Source of the DNA: G963677085 sp963677085
Lineage (GTDB): Bacteria > Planctomycetota > Planctomycetia > Pirellulales > Thermoguttaceae
DNA length: 64,000 nucleotides
Direction: 5' to 3'
NCBI GenBank assembly: GCA_963677085.2
Contig: CAXXFH010000004.1
Span: forward strand, 310,001 to 374,000
Position numbers and translations under genes: made by a program
The notes under the pieces: model-generated
The model's database searches: none
What the model saw: the letters and a program-made list of their open reading frames with translations, nothing else
Told to the model about the DNA's origin: nothing
In this document: positions 41,000 through 50,464 of the stretch, piece after piece
Layout: every line of letters begins with the position of its first letter
How positions within the stretch are numbered: the stretch's first letter is position 1

Positions 41000-42973
41000 A
41001 TGTCCAAGTGGAAAATCGGGTTCCGCCCGTTCGTTCTTGCCGTCACCACACTGGGGTTATCGTCCCTCGTTGTCTCGCCGAGACTCGCAGCCGCCGCAGA
41101 GAATTCGACACCGGACGAGGCCGCCGCGGCTACCGTGTTCGAGCACTTCATCACCCGTGATGGCGACCAACTGGTCGACGGCGACAAACCGTTTCGTTTC
41201 GTCGGAGCCAACATGCCGGGGCTGGTGCTGCCGTACGACTACTGGCTGGGCATTCCCGAGCGAATGGTTTTGCCCACGCCGTGGGAGCAAGAAGACGGGC
41301 TGAAATCGCTGCGACAAATGGGTGCCGGTTGTGTGCGCACCTGGAACCTGCCGATTCGCGAACCCAATGAAAAGAAGGCCGCATGGCACTACGTGTGGGG
41401 CCCCGGCGAATTCAACGAAGAGGCCTTTAAGACGATCGACCACCTGCTGGCACTGGCCAACAAACAGGGCGTCCGCGTAATGCTCGATCTGACGGCCGAT
41501 TGCGGCGATTACCTGGGCGGCGTAGGTACATACGCGGCGCACCGCGGCAAGCCCCGCGCAGCGTTCTTCACCGATCCACAAATCAAGAAAGATTTCAAGG
41601 CCACCATCCAACACGTTCTCACCCGAGTGAACACGGTTTCTGGCGTGCCGTACAAAAACGATAAAGCGATTCTCGCGTGGCAGTTCGGCAACGAAATGGA
41701 TCGCACGGCACGGATCAAAGGTTTCAACGTTGTCGACCAGACTGCCTGGCAGGCCGAGATGGCGGCCTACATGAAAGAGCTCGACCCGAACCACCTGATC
41801 GCCTACGGCAAACGTTTCTTCCCGGAAAACCCCGATCCGAACATCGACATCATCACCTACCATTACTACGGCAACGTAAAGAATTGGGCCAAGATGTGCG
41901 ACGATCATCGCAGTCGTACCAAGGGCAAACGTCCCTTCGTAATTGGCGAGTTCGGACTGACTTCCGACGTGGGGGCCGTCCGTGCGATGCTCGACACGGC
42001 GGTGGCCAACGGCACGGCCGGCGCCATGGTCTGGAGTATGTACTTCCACCATCGCGACGGCGGGTTCTGGTGGCACGCCATTCCCACGGACGGTGCCGGC
42101 TTCGTCTTCTCGTACCATTGGCCCGGTTTTCCCATCGGCGAGTCGATCAAGGAAGCCGGCATCCTGGCACTGCTGCGGGAAAAGGCCTTCGAGGTCCAGG
42201 GCCGCACGGTGCCGCCGCTCGAAAAGCCCGAGGCGTCCGAATTGCTGCCGTTCGAAGACCTTCCGATGTTCTCGTGGCGGGGTTCCGCGGGAGCCGAAGC
42301 TTACGACGTGCAACGTGCCGCCAAAACTAATGGGCCCTGGTCGACAATCGCCGAAAACCTCAACGACTCCGACATCGCGTACCGTCCGCTGTTCAGCGAC
42401 ACCACGGTCCGTCCCGGCGAGACGTGGTTCTATCGCGTAATTGCCCGAAATGCCGCAGGCGAGTCGTCGGCCTCGAACGTCGTCGGCCCGGTAGCAGTCA
42501 AGCAGGTTTGCATGGTCGACGAATTGAAGGATTTCTCGGTTGCTGCCCACCACTCCGACGGCCTGAAGCCGGTCAACGTGGCCAACTCCTATTTCGGCGA
42601 ATATCTCTATCGAGCGCTGGGCGATACCGGCGAGTCACTCGTGTATGAGTTGCCTTTGGAAATCACCAGCGTAAAGCTATGGACCTGGGGTGCCCCCGGC
42701 AAGGCACCGCTGGCGTTGTACGTTTCCCGCGACGGCGAAAACTATGAACCGCTGGCCACCGACAGCGAAGAAAGACACTACACATCGAACAAAGGCGGCC
42801 GTAAGGCCACCGAGATTCAGGTCCAGGCCAACATCGGCCCAGGCTTTCGTTTTCTCAAGTGTGAGTGGCTGGCAAAGAGCGAATTGGACCGCGTGGAGAT
42901 TGTTTGTGGCTCGAATTCAGACCGTCTTCCTCTGGCTCAATCGGCCGCTAAGCACGCTCAACGCTCGCCATGA
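41000..42973 (+). CDS. GH5-like endo-mannanase with accessory domains
   Basis: A 657-residue exported protein with signal peptide FVLAVTTLGLSSLVVSPRLA. Residues 50-400 resemble clan GH-A mannanases of family 5: FRFVGANMPGLVLPYDYW, MGAGCVRTWNLP, acid/base E233 in WQFGNEMD, and nucleophile E317 in VIGEFG. Residues 415-500 form a fibronectin type III-like module (FSWRGSAGAEAYDVQRA, then GETWFYRVIARNAAGESS). Residues 510-640 look like a further beta-sandwich, possibly carbohydrate-binding (GDTGESLVYELPLEITSVKL). It should cut beta-mannan or a related glycan outside the cytoplasm. GGGAG precedes the ATG. It is not in the leftward cluster but may answer to the same regulator. Confidence 0.8.
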   Translation: MSKWKIGFRPFVLAVTTLGLSSLVVSPRLAAAAENSTPDEAAAATVFEHFITRDGDQLVDGDKPFRFVGANMPGLVLPYDYWLGIPERMVLPTPWEQEDGLKSLRQMGAGCVRTWNLPIREPNEKKAAWHYVWGPGEFNEEAFKTIDHLLALANKQGVRVMLDLTADCGDYLGGVGTYAAHRGKPRAAFFTDPQIKKDFKATIQHVLTRVNTVSGVPYKNDKAILAWQFGNEMDRTARIKGFNVVDQTAWQAEMAAYMKELDPNHLIAYGKRFFPENPDPNIDIITYHYYGNVKNWAKMCDDHRSRTKGKRPFVIGEFGLTSDVGAVRAMLDTAVANGTAGAMVWSMYFHHRDGGFWWHAIPTDGAGFVFSYHWPGFPIGESIKEAGILALLREKAFEVQGRTVPPLEKPEASELLPFEDLPMFSWRGSAGAEAYDVQRAAKTNGPWSTIAENLNDSDIAYRPLFSDTTVRPGETWFYRVIARNAAGESSASNVVGPVAVKQVCMVDELKDFSVAAHHSDGLKPVNVANSYFGEYLYRALGDTGESLVYELPLEITSVKLWTWGAPGKAPLALYVSRDGENYEPLATDSEERHYTSNKGGRKATEIQVQANIGPGFRFLKCEWLAKSELDRVEIVCGSNSDRLPLAQSAAKHAQRSP

Positions 42974-43031
42974 GGTCATCTTTCCCTAACGCCGTTTTTT
43001 GACGACGTTCGTTTGTTGAGGAGTTTTAGTG

Positions 43032-43916
43032 ATGCAATCCAAGACATTCATTTGCCTCGAAACGATCGTGGTGTTGCTTGCGTTTTGCACAACAGTATGC
43101 CAGGCCGAGTTGTTGTTGTACGAACCGTTCAGCTATTCGGGCACCAGTCTCGACGGCCAGGGCGGCAGCGAACTGGGACTGACGGGCACTTGGGACGACA
43201 ACGTTTCGGGCGCATCCGGTGCCGTAGGCACGGCCGGTCCTGTGTCACTTTCGAATGACGATACCAGCCTGAGTCATCCTGGGCTGATCGCATCGCTCGG
43301 CGCCCGTGTTGCGGATACCGGGGCCGGAACCGCGCGACGTTCACTCGACGGGTTTTCCATCAACTTGGCTACCGGCGGTCAAACGTACTACATCAGTGCC
43401 CTGTTTCGTGGCGAAACGTTACTGCAGTTTGAAGGGCCCCACACGGACAACGTCAATTACACTCGAGCGATGACGGGTATCAATTCCAGTGGTCAGTTCC
43501 TTGTCGGTTCTTTCGGTACTTCAACAAGCACTAGCAGTACGTACAGCGGCGGAACCTACAGTTCCGACGAAACGTATTTGCTGGTCGCTCGGATTCAAAC
43601 AAATATGGCTTCCGCAGACGGCAAGGACACCTTCGCCCTAAAGGTTTACGACACGTCGATGGCGATCGACTCTGCGGAACCGGCTAGTTTTGACTTACAG
43701 GCCACCAACGCCAGCAGCGTCGATCTCACTCGCATGTTCCTGGGCCGAACCGACGACAACGGCGAAATCGACGAAATCCGCATCGGCACCACCTGGAATG
43801 ATGTCACTCCGCAGACGATACCCGAACCGTCGACTTGGCTGTTGCTGGTTGTCGGAGCGGTCGGCCTGCTGCCCGTTGCGATTCGCCGTCGACACCTGCT
43901 TTCAATACGTCGTTGA
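43032..43916 (+). CDS. PEP-CTERM exported protein 2
   Basis: A 294-residue exported protein with signal peptide FICLETIVVLLAFCTTVCQA. The mature N-terminus AELLLYEPFSYSGTSLDGQG is like the one at 44884 (AELLAYEGFNYSGTAINGQS), so the two are paralogues. The body is Ser/Thr/Gly-rich, with an ending like GEIDEIRIGTTWNDVTP seen in both. The C-terminal sorting signal is PEPSTWLLLVVGAVGLLPVA followed by IRRRHLL. TGAGGAG stands before the start (GTG-ATG). Confidence 0.82.
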   Translation: MQSKTFICLETIVVLLAFCTTVCQAELLLYEPFSYSGTSLDGQGGSELGLTGTWDDNVSGASGAVGTAGPVSLSNDDTSLSHPGLIASLGARVADTGAGTARRSLDGFSINLATGGQTYYISALFRGETLLQFEGPHTDNVNYTRAMTGINSSGQFLVGSFGTSTSTSSTYSGGTYSSDETYLLVARIQTNMASADGKDTFALKVYDTSMAIDSAEPASFDLQATNASSVDLTRMFLGRTDDNGEIDEIRIGTTWNDVTPQTIPEPSTWLLLVVGAVGLLPVAIRRRHLLSIRR

Positions 43917-43979
43917 CAAGTTCAAGAAACTCTCACACAAGACTTTCCTATCACACACTGTTGTTCAGGAGGTATTTCG

Positions 43980-44858
43980 ATGTTCGGTTCTTCTCTCGTT
44001 CCAAAGATTGCACACAACTGTCTCTCAGCAATGGCATTGGTCGGCCTGCTGCTAGCTACCACTCCGGCCTGGGCGTCGTTCATCGTAGTCGACACCTACG
44101 ACGCAAACACCAACACCAACGTCGTTGACCAATCGGCGACAACCGATGCCACAACGTACGAAATCGGCCTGGACACATTCAAAACCAAGGTGGCTAATGC
44201 CTATGCCGAAGGCATGGGTGGTGTCTTCGATTTCGACAACGGGTCGCAAGCCAATGGCACGACTTCCATGATTGTCGACTACGGGGATACCGGCAGCGGC
44301 ACAACGAAAAGTCTCACCATCACCAACGACATTCCCGATGGCGACCCCAGCACTACTGGTGCCCCTTACTATGAACTTCCCTTCAATGGTAGTGGGCGTA
44401 CGCCAATATCCGGCGAAAGCATGTTGGGACGGTCTCAGGCTGGCGACTTCATTTTCAACTTTGCCGACATCGCCGGCAGCGACCAGGACGAAAAGGTAGT
44501 CGCATTCGGCATTACCGTTCTCTCACGCGCACAGAACGATGGCACCAGCACAGCAACCGTCACCACCTACTTCAGCGGTGGCGGAGCGGTTTTTAAAAGC
44601 GCTACCATCGACGACGCGGAAGCCACCGACGACACCTTCTTCGGGTTCGAGGCACCCGAGGGGCAATACTTGACTTATGCCCGGGTAAATCTGGTGGATG
44701 ATGACACAACTGGCGATGCTACCACCGCGCTCGACGACCTGGGGTTTGTTACGGCAGCCGTACCCGAACCGGGCACGCTGGCGTTGCTGGGCATTGGTCT
44801 ATTGGCCCTGGTACCAGTCACGCGGCGATTATCCAAAGTGACAAACTCTGGAAAGTAA
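43980..44858 (+). CDS. PEP-CTERM exported protein 3
   Basis: A 292-residue exported protein: signal sequence (NCLSAMALVGLLLATTPAWA), then FIVVDTYDANTNTNVVDQSA, an Asp/Thr-rich beta body, and the sorting signal VPEPGTLALLGIGLLALVPV with TRRLSK. It is not an obvious paralogue of its neighbours. CAGGAGG precedes the ATG. The three genes 43032-45735 run in one direction with gaps of 63 and 25 bases and are probably one operon. Confidence 0.82.
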   Translation: MFGSSLVPKIAHNCLSAMALVGLLLATTPAWASFIVVDTYDANTNTNVVDQSATTDATTYEIGLDTFKTKVANAYAEGMGGVFDFDNGSQANGTTSMIVDYGDTGSGTTKSLTITNDIPDGDPSTTGAPYYELPFNGSGRTPISGESMLGRSQAGDFIFNFADIAGSDQDEKVVAFGITVLSRAQNDGTSTATVTTYFSGGGAVFKSATIDDAEATDDTFFGFEAPEGQYLTYARVNLVDDDTTGDATTALDDLGFVTAAVPEPGTLALLGIGLLALVPVTRRLSKVTNSGK

Positions 44859-44883
44859 CGCCATTTCTAAAGGAGAAATTTCC

Positions 44884-45735
44884 ATGTTGGTTTTCGCAGT
44901 GACAAAACGTTTTGCCATGTTGCTTGGATTGACGGCAGTTCTTGGCGTAACCGCCACCACCGCTAAGGCCGAGTTGTTGGCCTACGAAGGGTTCAACTAC
45001 TCGGGCACGGCAATCAATGGGCAGTCGGGTGGTGGATCAACCGGTTTCAGCGGTGCTTGGAGCGATACGGACGGCGACTTCGCCCACCTGAGCAACGACG
45101 GGGTGAGCCTCGACTCGAACGTCTTTCCCTTCGCGACCAGCGGCAGTCGTGTCAGTGGTGTCAACGGCTCGGCGACACGGAATTTGGATTTCAGCTTCGA
45201 CATGGCCAGCGAGGGCGAACTCTACATCAGCGTGCTGCTTCAGAAAAACTCGACGAGCAATTCATCTTCGGAGTACGTTCAAGCTCAGCTTGGAAACACC
45301 TCTGGTGCCGTAGCCGTCCGATTCGGGCTCAGCAGTCCTGACACGACCTGGGCCGGTTTGGGTTCCTCGGCCGTAACCAATAGTGATTTCTCGATCGCGG
45401 CAGACACGGCGTACTTCCTGGTCGGAAAGCTTGTGACACATGCCACGGCGAACGACGAGTTCTACCTGAACTGTTATGGAACGAGCGACAGTCTGCCGAC
45501 AGCCGAGCCAACTACCTGGGATTTTTCCGCTTCGCCCGCGGATCTCACCGTCTCGATAAACCAGCTATCATTCAGCATCGGCGGTGGCGTCGCCCAAGGA
45601 GGAGAAATCGACGAGCTTCGCATCGGCAGCACGTGGAATAGCGTCGTTCCAGAGCCCTCGTCTTGGGCGCTTCTATTGGGAGTTGCGGCAGCCTGTTTGT
45701 TTGGCCACCGTTGGCGAAGGATCAAGGCAAACTGA
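44884..45735 (+). CDS. PEP-CTERM exported protein 4
   Basis: A 283-residue exported protein. Signal peptide (FAMLLGLTAVLGVTATTAKA), mature start AELLAYEGFNYSGTAINGQS, GGEIDELRIGSTWNSVVPEP near the end, then the sorting signal SSWALLLGVAAACLFG with HRWRRIKAN. It is a paralogue of the protein at 43032. AAAGGAG precedes the ATG. Concanavalin-like jelly-roll fold is likely from the alternating strands but not proven. Confidence 0.82.
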   Translation: MLVFAVTKRFAMLLGLTAVLGVTATTAKAELLAYEGFNYSGTAINGQSGGGSTGFSGAWSDTDGDFAHLSNDGVSLDSNVFPFATSGSRVSGVNGSATRNLDFSFDMASEGELYISVLLQKNSTSNSSSEYVQAQLGNTSGAVAVRFGLSSPDTTWAGLGSSAVTNSDFSIAADTAYFLVGKLVTHATANDEFYLNCYGTSDSLPTAEPTTWDFSASPADLTVSINQLSFSIGGGVAQGGEIDELRIGSTWNSVVPEPSSWALLLGVAAACLFGHRWRRIKAN

Positions 45736-45877
45736 AGCGAAGGTCAACGGAAAAGAAAGTGGTTCCTACCCGCGTGGATGAAACTCGATGCCGACGCATT
45801 CAGGTTCATCCACGTCACAGATTACCGCTGAACCCTCGCATATGGCGTGCAATGGTGGCTGACTAGAGGAAAAAGCG

Positions 45878-46759
45878 ATGAAAAGACTTCGCTTTGGTTT
45901 TACATTAGTCGAGCTTCTCGTGATCATCGCGATCATCGGTGTTCTGATCGCCCTGTTGCTGCCGGCTGTGCAATCGGCGCGGGAAGCGGCCCGCCGGATG
46001 CAGTGCGCGAACAATCTCAAGCAGATGGGATTGGCAGTCCACAGTTACATCACCCAGCACAACGGTTGCTTGCCGTTGGGGAGCCTTGGCGACCATCGTC
46101 ATGGTCTTTTCACCCATTTGCTTCCTTTTCTGGAGCTTTCGACGATCTACGACAACATCGATATCGACGGCGATACGTCTCTGTCTGATCATCGCTTCAC
46201 GGCGATTGCCACTTACTTCTGCCCCAGTTACCCAGTTGGTCCGGTGGTGAATCCGTCTCCTCCCTATAGCGTGTCCGGGGCCTTGTGTACGTACCAGGCC
46301 GTCGCCGGGGTACTCCGCGCGGGCGAACCGGTCACTGCCGGTTGTGGCGACACGCCGCATAACGGGCTTTTCGACTGGAATACGGTGCGTCGCGCACGGC
46401 AGGTCACCGATGGGCTGAGCAACACGTTGGCCATCGGGGAGTACGTTCATCGCGACGAAACGGGCAATTACGGGCACTACCCCGGCAACGTTCGCCCCTG
46501 GATTCTCGGAGGCTTGGCAGGCAACTGCAGCTACGTTTACCGGGTCCTGGAATTCCCGATCAACGCGGGCGTGCAACGAGACGCCGACCGAACCCCTTTC
46601 AATCACCTGCCGCTGGGCAGCATGCACCCCGGGGGCGCGCATTTCCTCGTGGGCGACGGAAGCGTCACGTTCTTATCGGAAAACATCGACATGATCGTCT
46701 ATCAGGGCTTGGGAACTATCAATGGCAACGAGATCGAGGGTCGCCTACCCGACTATTGA
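45878..46759 (+). CDS. DUF1559 prepilin-like protein 2
   Basis: A 293-residue protein with a short leader MKRLRFG before FTLVELLVIIAIIGVLIALL, then PAVQSAREAARRMQCANN, and the DUF1559 body ending MHPGGAHFLVGDGSVTFLSE. Closely related to the protein at 30017 (shared YHRDETGNYGHYPGNVRPWI-type stretch) and encoded by a separate locus. The leader should be cut by a prepilin peptidase after Gly. GAGGAAA precedes the ATG. A hairpin CGTGGATGAA/TTCATCCACG lies just upstream at about 45773-45818. Confidence 0.88.
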   Translation: MKRLRFGFTLVELLVIIAIIGVLIALLLPAVQSAREAARRMQCANNLKQMGLAVHSYITQHNGCLPLGSLGDHRHGLFTHLLPFLELSTIYDNIDIDGDTSLSDHRFTAIATYFCPSYPVGPVVNPSPPYSVSGALCTYQAVAGVLRAGEPVTAGCGDTPHNGLFDWNTVRRARQVTDGLSNTLAIGEYVHRDETGNYGHYPGNVRPWILGGLAGNCSYVYRVLEFPINAGVQRDADRTPFNHLPLGSMHPGGAHFLVGDGSVTFLSENIDMIVYQGLGTINGNEIEGRLPDY

Positions 46760-47026
46760 CGCTTGCATAGCTAATGAGTGAAAGGCGACCAACGGGAGCC
46801 TGGGTTTCCAGACGTTCAGCTTTCCGAAGCGGATCATTTTCAATGCAAGCATCAATAAACCCACATAATCTCAACAGCGGCCGATGATGGCCCAAAGTCT
46901 ATGAACATTGAGCCCCATTTTCATTGAGAGGGTAATGCGTTTGTGTTAGCTTGACGAGCAGCGTTGCAGGATCTTTTCGTGCCATCCCGTGATAAGCGCT
47001 CGTCTCAAATGGCAGAAGGAAACTCC

Positions 47027-47965
47027 ATGTCGCATCCTGGCAACAAGTCGCTTCTTCCGCGGCAGGACCACGTGGGTCGCGGTTTCACGCTCGTCGAACT
47101 TCTCGTGGTAATTGCCATCATCGGCATTCTGATCGCCCTGCTGCTACCCGCCGTGCAATCGGCTCGGGAAGCGGCGAGACGGCTTCAGTGCACCAATAAA
47201 CTGAAACAAATCGGCTTGGCCACGCACAACTACGCCACGGCCAACAGCGAGCATTTCCCCATCGGTTGCGTAGGCGATGCCAAACACGGGCTGTTCACCA
47301 CCCTGCTTTCCTACTTGGAGCTACAGACCCTCTACGACGACATCGACTTTTCCCAAAGCACATTCGACAGCCCTCACCGTTACACACCAGTTGACGCCTA
47401 TATCTGCCCGTCTTACCCGCACGAGATCATCACTCGCGGCAAGAGTAATACCTACATGAACGGTGCCGCCACGACCTACCAGGCTACGGCCGGGACGATC
47501 CGCGATCCCGACGACGTGACGACCTGCCAAGACGGCGATGTCCCGTATAACGGTCTTTTCGGCTGGCAACTTCTGCGGCGTTTCGGCGACGTGCGCGACG
47601 GTTTGAGCAACACCCTGGCGATGGGTGAGTTTGTCCAACGCGATCGAATTGCCGGCAGCGGCTCGACAAACAACTTCCAAGAGGTTCCCGGCAACGTCCG
47701 TGCATGGATCCTTGGTGCCACCGACACGGGCTCGCGCGGCTCGTATGCCTACAAAGTGATCATGCACCCGATCAACGCCCAGTTGGACCGCGTAAACGAC
47801 GGCGTGAAGTTCAACCATCTGCCGATGGGTAGTTATCACGCCGGTGGAGCCAATTTTCTGCTAGGCGATGGAAGCGTACGCTTCTTGTCCGAGACGTTGG
47901 ACCTAACAGCGTATCGAAATCTGGCAACGTGTAATGGGGGTGAACTTGTTGAACTACCAGAATGA
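47027..47965 (+). CDS. DUF1559 prepilin-like protein 3
   Basis: A 312-residue protein with the leader MSHPGNKSLLPRQDHVGRG before FTLVELLVVIAIIGILIALL, then LPAVQSAREAARRLQCTNKL, and the DUF1559 end YHAGGANFLLGDGSVRFLSE. The ATG at 47027 follows AGAAGGA. Another ATG at 47009 and a frame start at 46964 are less likely. The next gene overlaps its end, so these two are coupled. Confidence 0.87.
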   Translation: MSHPGNKSLLPRQDHVGRGFTLVELLVVIAIIGILIALLLPAVQSAREAARRLQCTNKLKQIGLATHNYATANSEHFPIGCVGDAKHGLFTTLLSYLELQTLYDDIDFSQSTFDSPHRYTPVDAYICPSYPHEIITRGKSNTYMNGAATTYQATAGTIRDPDDVTTCQDGDVPYNGLFGWQLLRRFGDVRDGLSNTLAMGEFVQRDRIAGSGSTNNFQEVPGNVRAWILGATDTGSRGSYAYKVIMHPINAQLDRVNDGVKFNHLPMGSYHAGGANFLLGDGSVRFLSETLDLTAYRNLATCNGGELVELPE

Positions 47966-48419
47966 TCCTCACGTTTATTGTTGGACGTGGCGTGGTGTTC
48001 CTCAATGGAGGGTAGGCATTGCACCGCTGGTGCTCGTCGCCTTGTTGCTGGGGTGTGGCAGCGACGTGGAACTGGCTCCCATCCGCGGCAAAGTGCTCTA
48101 CAATGGTCAGCCGTTGAAGTTTGGAGGTGTTACCTTTCAACCCATCGCCGGGGAGCCGGCCACAGGGACGATCCAGTCGGACGGTTCGTTTACTCTGACC
48201 ACGTTCGACGAAGGGCAGGGGGCCACGGTAGGGAAAAACCAAGTTCGGGTGACCTGCTACGAACGTCAGGACCCGAATGCCCCGCCGGCGAAGCTTGGCG
48301 AGGACGTACTCGGCAAACTCCTAATCCCGCAACGTTACACGAGCTACGACACCAGTGGGTTGACGATCGTGGTGTCGCCGGAGGGCAAGGACGACGTGGT
48401 GCTCGAACTCGTCGACTAA
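47934..48419 (+). CDS. Lipoprotein with carboxypeptidase-regulatory-like domain
   Basis: A 161-residue lipoprotein. The hydrophobic stretch GIAPLVLVALLLGCGSD ends in a lipobox with Cys at about 42. The mature part (IRGKVLYNGQPLKFGGVTFQ, then DGSFTLTTFDEGQGATVGKN) matches the small Ig-like module that commonly follows DUF1559 genes in Planctomycetes. Its function is unknown, though the gene pairing suggests they work together at the cell surface. The start at 47934 overlaps the upstream gene by 32 bases and gives an unusually long N-region. Confidence 0.75.
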   Translation: MGVNLLNYQNDPHVYCWTWRGVPQWRVGIAPLVLVALLLGCGSDVELAPIRGKVLYNGQPLKFGGVTFQPIAGEPATGTIQSDGSFTLTTFDEGQGATVGKNQVRVTCYERQDPNAPPAKLGEDVLGKLLIPQRYTSYDTSGLTIVVSPEGKDDVVLELVD

Positions 48420-49003
48420 TAATCCAATGCGGATTGAGGCAAACGGTCAGAACCAGGCGCAGGCCCCCATCCCCAAAAGTGTCCCCCCGAAATCCGCAGA
48501 GAATTTACCAGGCTTCCCGTGGCATCGCCCAAGCGATGGGCAGGGCACTTGCTTGCTGTTTCTGCGTCGTTCCTCCTCTATGGCCTCTCGGAGACTTTTG
48601 TGGCGATAAGCCGGCAAAGCTAGGCAGTCTCCGCTAGCATTCTCCAGGCCGTTGGCTGCCGTTGGAGAAGACTTGGAAATTGCGACCCTACGGGCATCCC
48701 CCCCAGTGCCAATGGGGTACTTCTTTCCTGCGGTGTCGCCACGTATATTATTTGCGGGCCAAGTGGGCATTTCACGATTGCGTAGCGGCTTCGGCACCAT
48801 GGCCACGCAAGCACGAGTGCCCATGGATCCAGGGGCACTTGTGGGATACTTGCACGAGAACACTCTGCCCGAACGACTTTCTGCCCGGATCGTGCTTTTC
48901 AATGGGCCAACCGACGAAGACATCTTCCGTCGGATGTGAGGGATTGAATGGCGGCAACCTTGCCACGAATGGGTTAGTTGGACGCGGACACGAGGAACCG
49001 ACT
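48420..49003. other. Intergenic region, no gene recognised
   Basis: About 580 bases upstream of citrate synthase. An open frame continues upstream from the citrate synthase start to 48662 but has no family match before 49004. Around 48810-48830 there is an ACGCAAGC..GTGCCCATGG palindrome of the dispersed type. Confidence 0.45.
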
Positions 49004-50290
49004 ATGTGCCAGAAAGCCACGCTCACGCTCAATGACAAGGCCTTGGAGCTTCCCGTAGAAATCGGAAGCGAAGGCAAGTGCGCGATCGACATCAGTAAGC
49101 TCTACAGCACGACCGGCTGCATCACGCTGGACGACGGTTACGCCAATACGGGTTCAACCCGCAGTGCAGTCACGTTTCTCGACGGCGAGGCCGGCATTCT
49201 CCGCTATCGCGGTTACCCGGTGGAAATCCTCGCCGAACGGTGCGACTTCACGGAGACGGCCTACCTGCTGATCTACGGTGAACTACCCAGCAGTGAACAC
49301 CTCGAAGAATTCCGCCGCAACATTCGGGTTCACACGCTTCTGCACGAGGGCATGAAGCAGATTTTTGCCGGCTTTCCGCCGGATGCCCATCCGATGGCCA
49401 TCCTTAGTTCGGTCGTCGGAGCATTGGCCATTTACTGCAAGGATTCCCTCGATCCTCGTGATCCGAAGCAGCAAGAGTTGGCCATTTTCCGCATGCTGGC
49501 CAAGATGCCGACCATCGCGGCGTTCAGCTACAAGCAGTCGATCGGGCAGCCGTTCATCTATCCGGAAAACCATTTGACGTATTGCCAGAATTTCCTCCAC
49601 ATGATGTTCGCTCTTCCCAGCGAACGCTACAAGATGGACCCGGACTTCGTCGATGCGTTGAACTTGCTGCTGATTCTCCACGCCGACCACGGCCAGAATT
49701 GCAGCACGTCGACCGTCCGCATGGTGGGCTCCAGCAATGTGAACTTATTCTCCAGCATCTCGGCCGGAATCTGTGCCTTGTGGGGAATCTTGCACGGCGG
49801 GGCCAACGAAGCGTGTATCGATATGCTCGAGATGATCCTGGCCGACAACCGCAACCTGGGCAAGTACATCGATCGCGCCAAGGACTCCAACGATGAGTTC
49901 CGCCTGATGGGATTCGGCCACCGTGTCTACAAGAATTACGATCCGCGTGCCAAGGTCATCAAAGCCATGTGCGACCGCTTGCTGCGGAAACATGGCGTCG
50001 ACGATCCCCTGTTTGTCCTAGCTCAGGAACTCGAAAAAGTTGCTCTGAAAGATCCGTACTTCGTCGACCGCAAGCTGTACCCGAACGTCGACTTTTACTC
50101 GGGCATCATCTACCGGATCATAGGCATTCCGAAGAACATGTTCACGGTGCTTTTCTCGCTAGGACGTTTGCCCGGCTGGGTCGCCCATTGGCGCGAAATG
50201 CATCAGGCCGAAGGCAAATCGATCCACCGTCCGCGCGAATTGTATATCGGCCACACCGAGCGGGATTTCATCCCGTTGATTAAGCGGTGA
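49004..50290 (+). CDS. gltA: Citrate synthase (type II)
   Basis: A 428-residue enzyme, close to E. coli GltA length. It joins oxaloacetate and acetyl-CoA in the first step of the citric acid cycle. N-terminal domain KALELPVEIGSEGKCAIDIS, then GFPPDAHPMAILSSVVGAL. Active-site regions: LHADHGQNCSTSTVR (His), LHGGANEACIDML (His), GFGHRVYKNYDPRA and YPNVDFYSGIIY (Asp). The ATG at 49004 has GAGGAAC upstream; frame extension to 48662 is not coding. Transcribed rightward, away from the leftward sdh cluster next to it. Confidence 0.96.
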   Translation: MCQKATLTLNDKALELPVEIGSEGKCAIDISKLYSTTGCITLDDGYANTGSTRSAVTFLDGEAGILRYRGYPVEILAERCDFTETAYLLIYGELPSSEHLEEFRRNIRVHTLLHEGMKQIFAGFPPDAHPMAILSSVVGALAIYCKDSLDPRDPKQQELAIFRMLAKMPTIAAFSYKQSIGQPFIYPENHLTYCQNFLHMMFALPSERYKMDPDFVDALNLLLILHADHGQNCSTSTVRMVGSSNVNLFSSISAGICALWGILHGGANEACIDMLEMILADNRNLGKYIDRAKDSNDEFRLMGFGHRVYKNYDPRAKVIKAMCDRLLRKHGVDDPLFVLAQELEKVALKDPYFVDRKLYPNVDFYSGIIYRIIGIPKNMFTVLFSLGRLPGWVAHWREMHQAEGKSIHRPRELYIGHTERDFIPLIKR

Positions 50291-50464
50291 GTTGCTCAAA
50301 CTGAAGACGTCTGGCGAAGCACACAGCGTTAATTAAAGCCATACCAAGAGATTAGAGACGAGGGACGAGAACATTCAGATCAAAACGGCCCACGCTCGCC
50401 CCTAACCCCTCGTCTCTCGCCCCTTTAGAGCAAAACTCGGATCATTGCTTTCGGTTTGAGTAAG

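Noticed and set aside
46781..46820. Sixth copy of repeat R1 (GCGACCAACGGGAGC)
   Set aside because: Only the first 15 bases match; the rest and the terminal hairpin are absent.
48662..49003. N-terminal extension of citrate synthase by about 114 residues
   Set aside because: The extension has no family match; the ATG at 49004 with GAGGAAC upstream gives the standard 428-residue enzyme.
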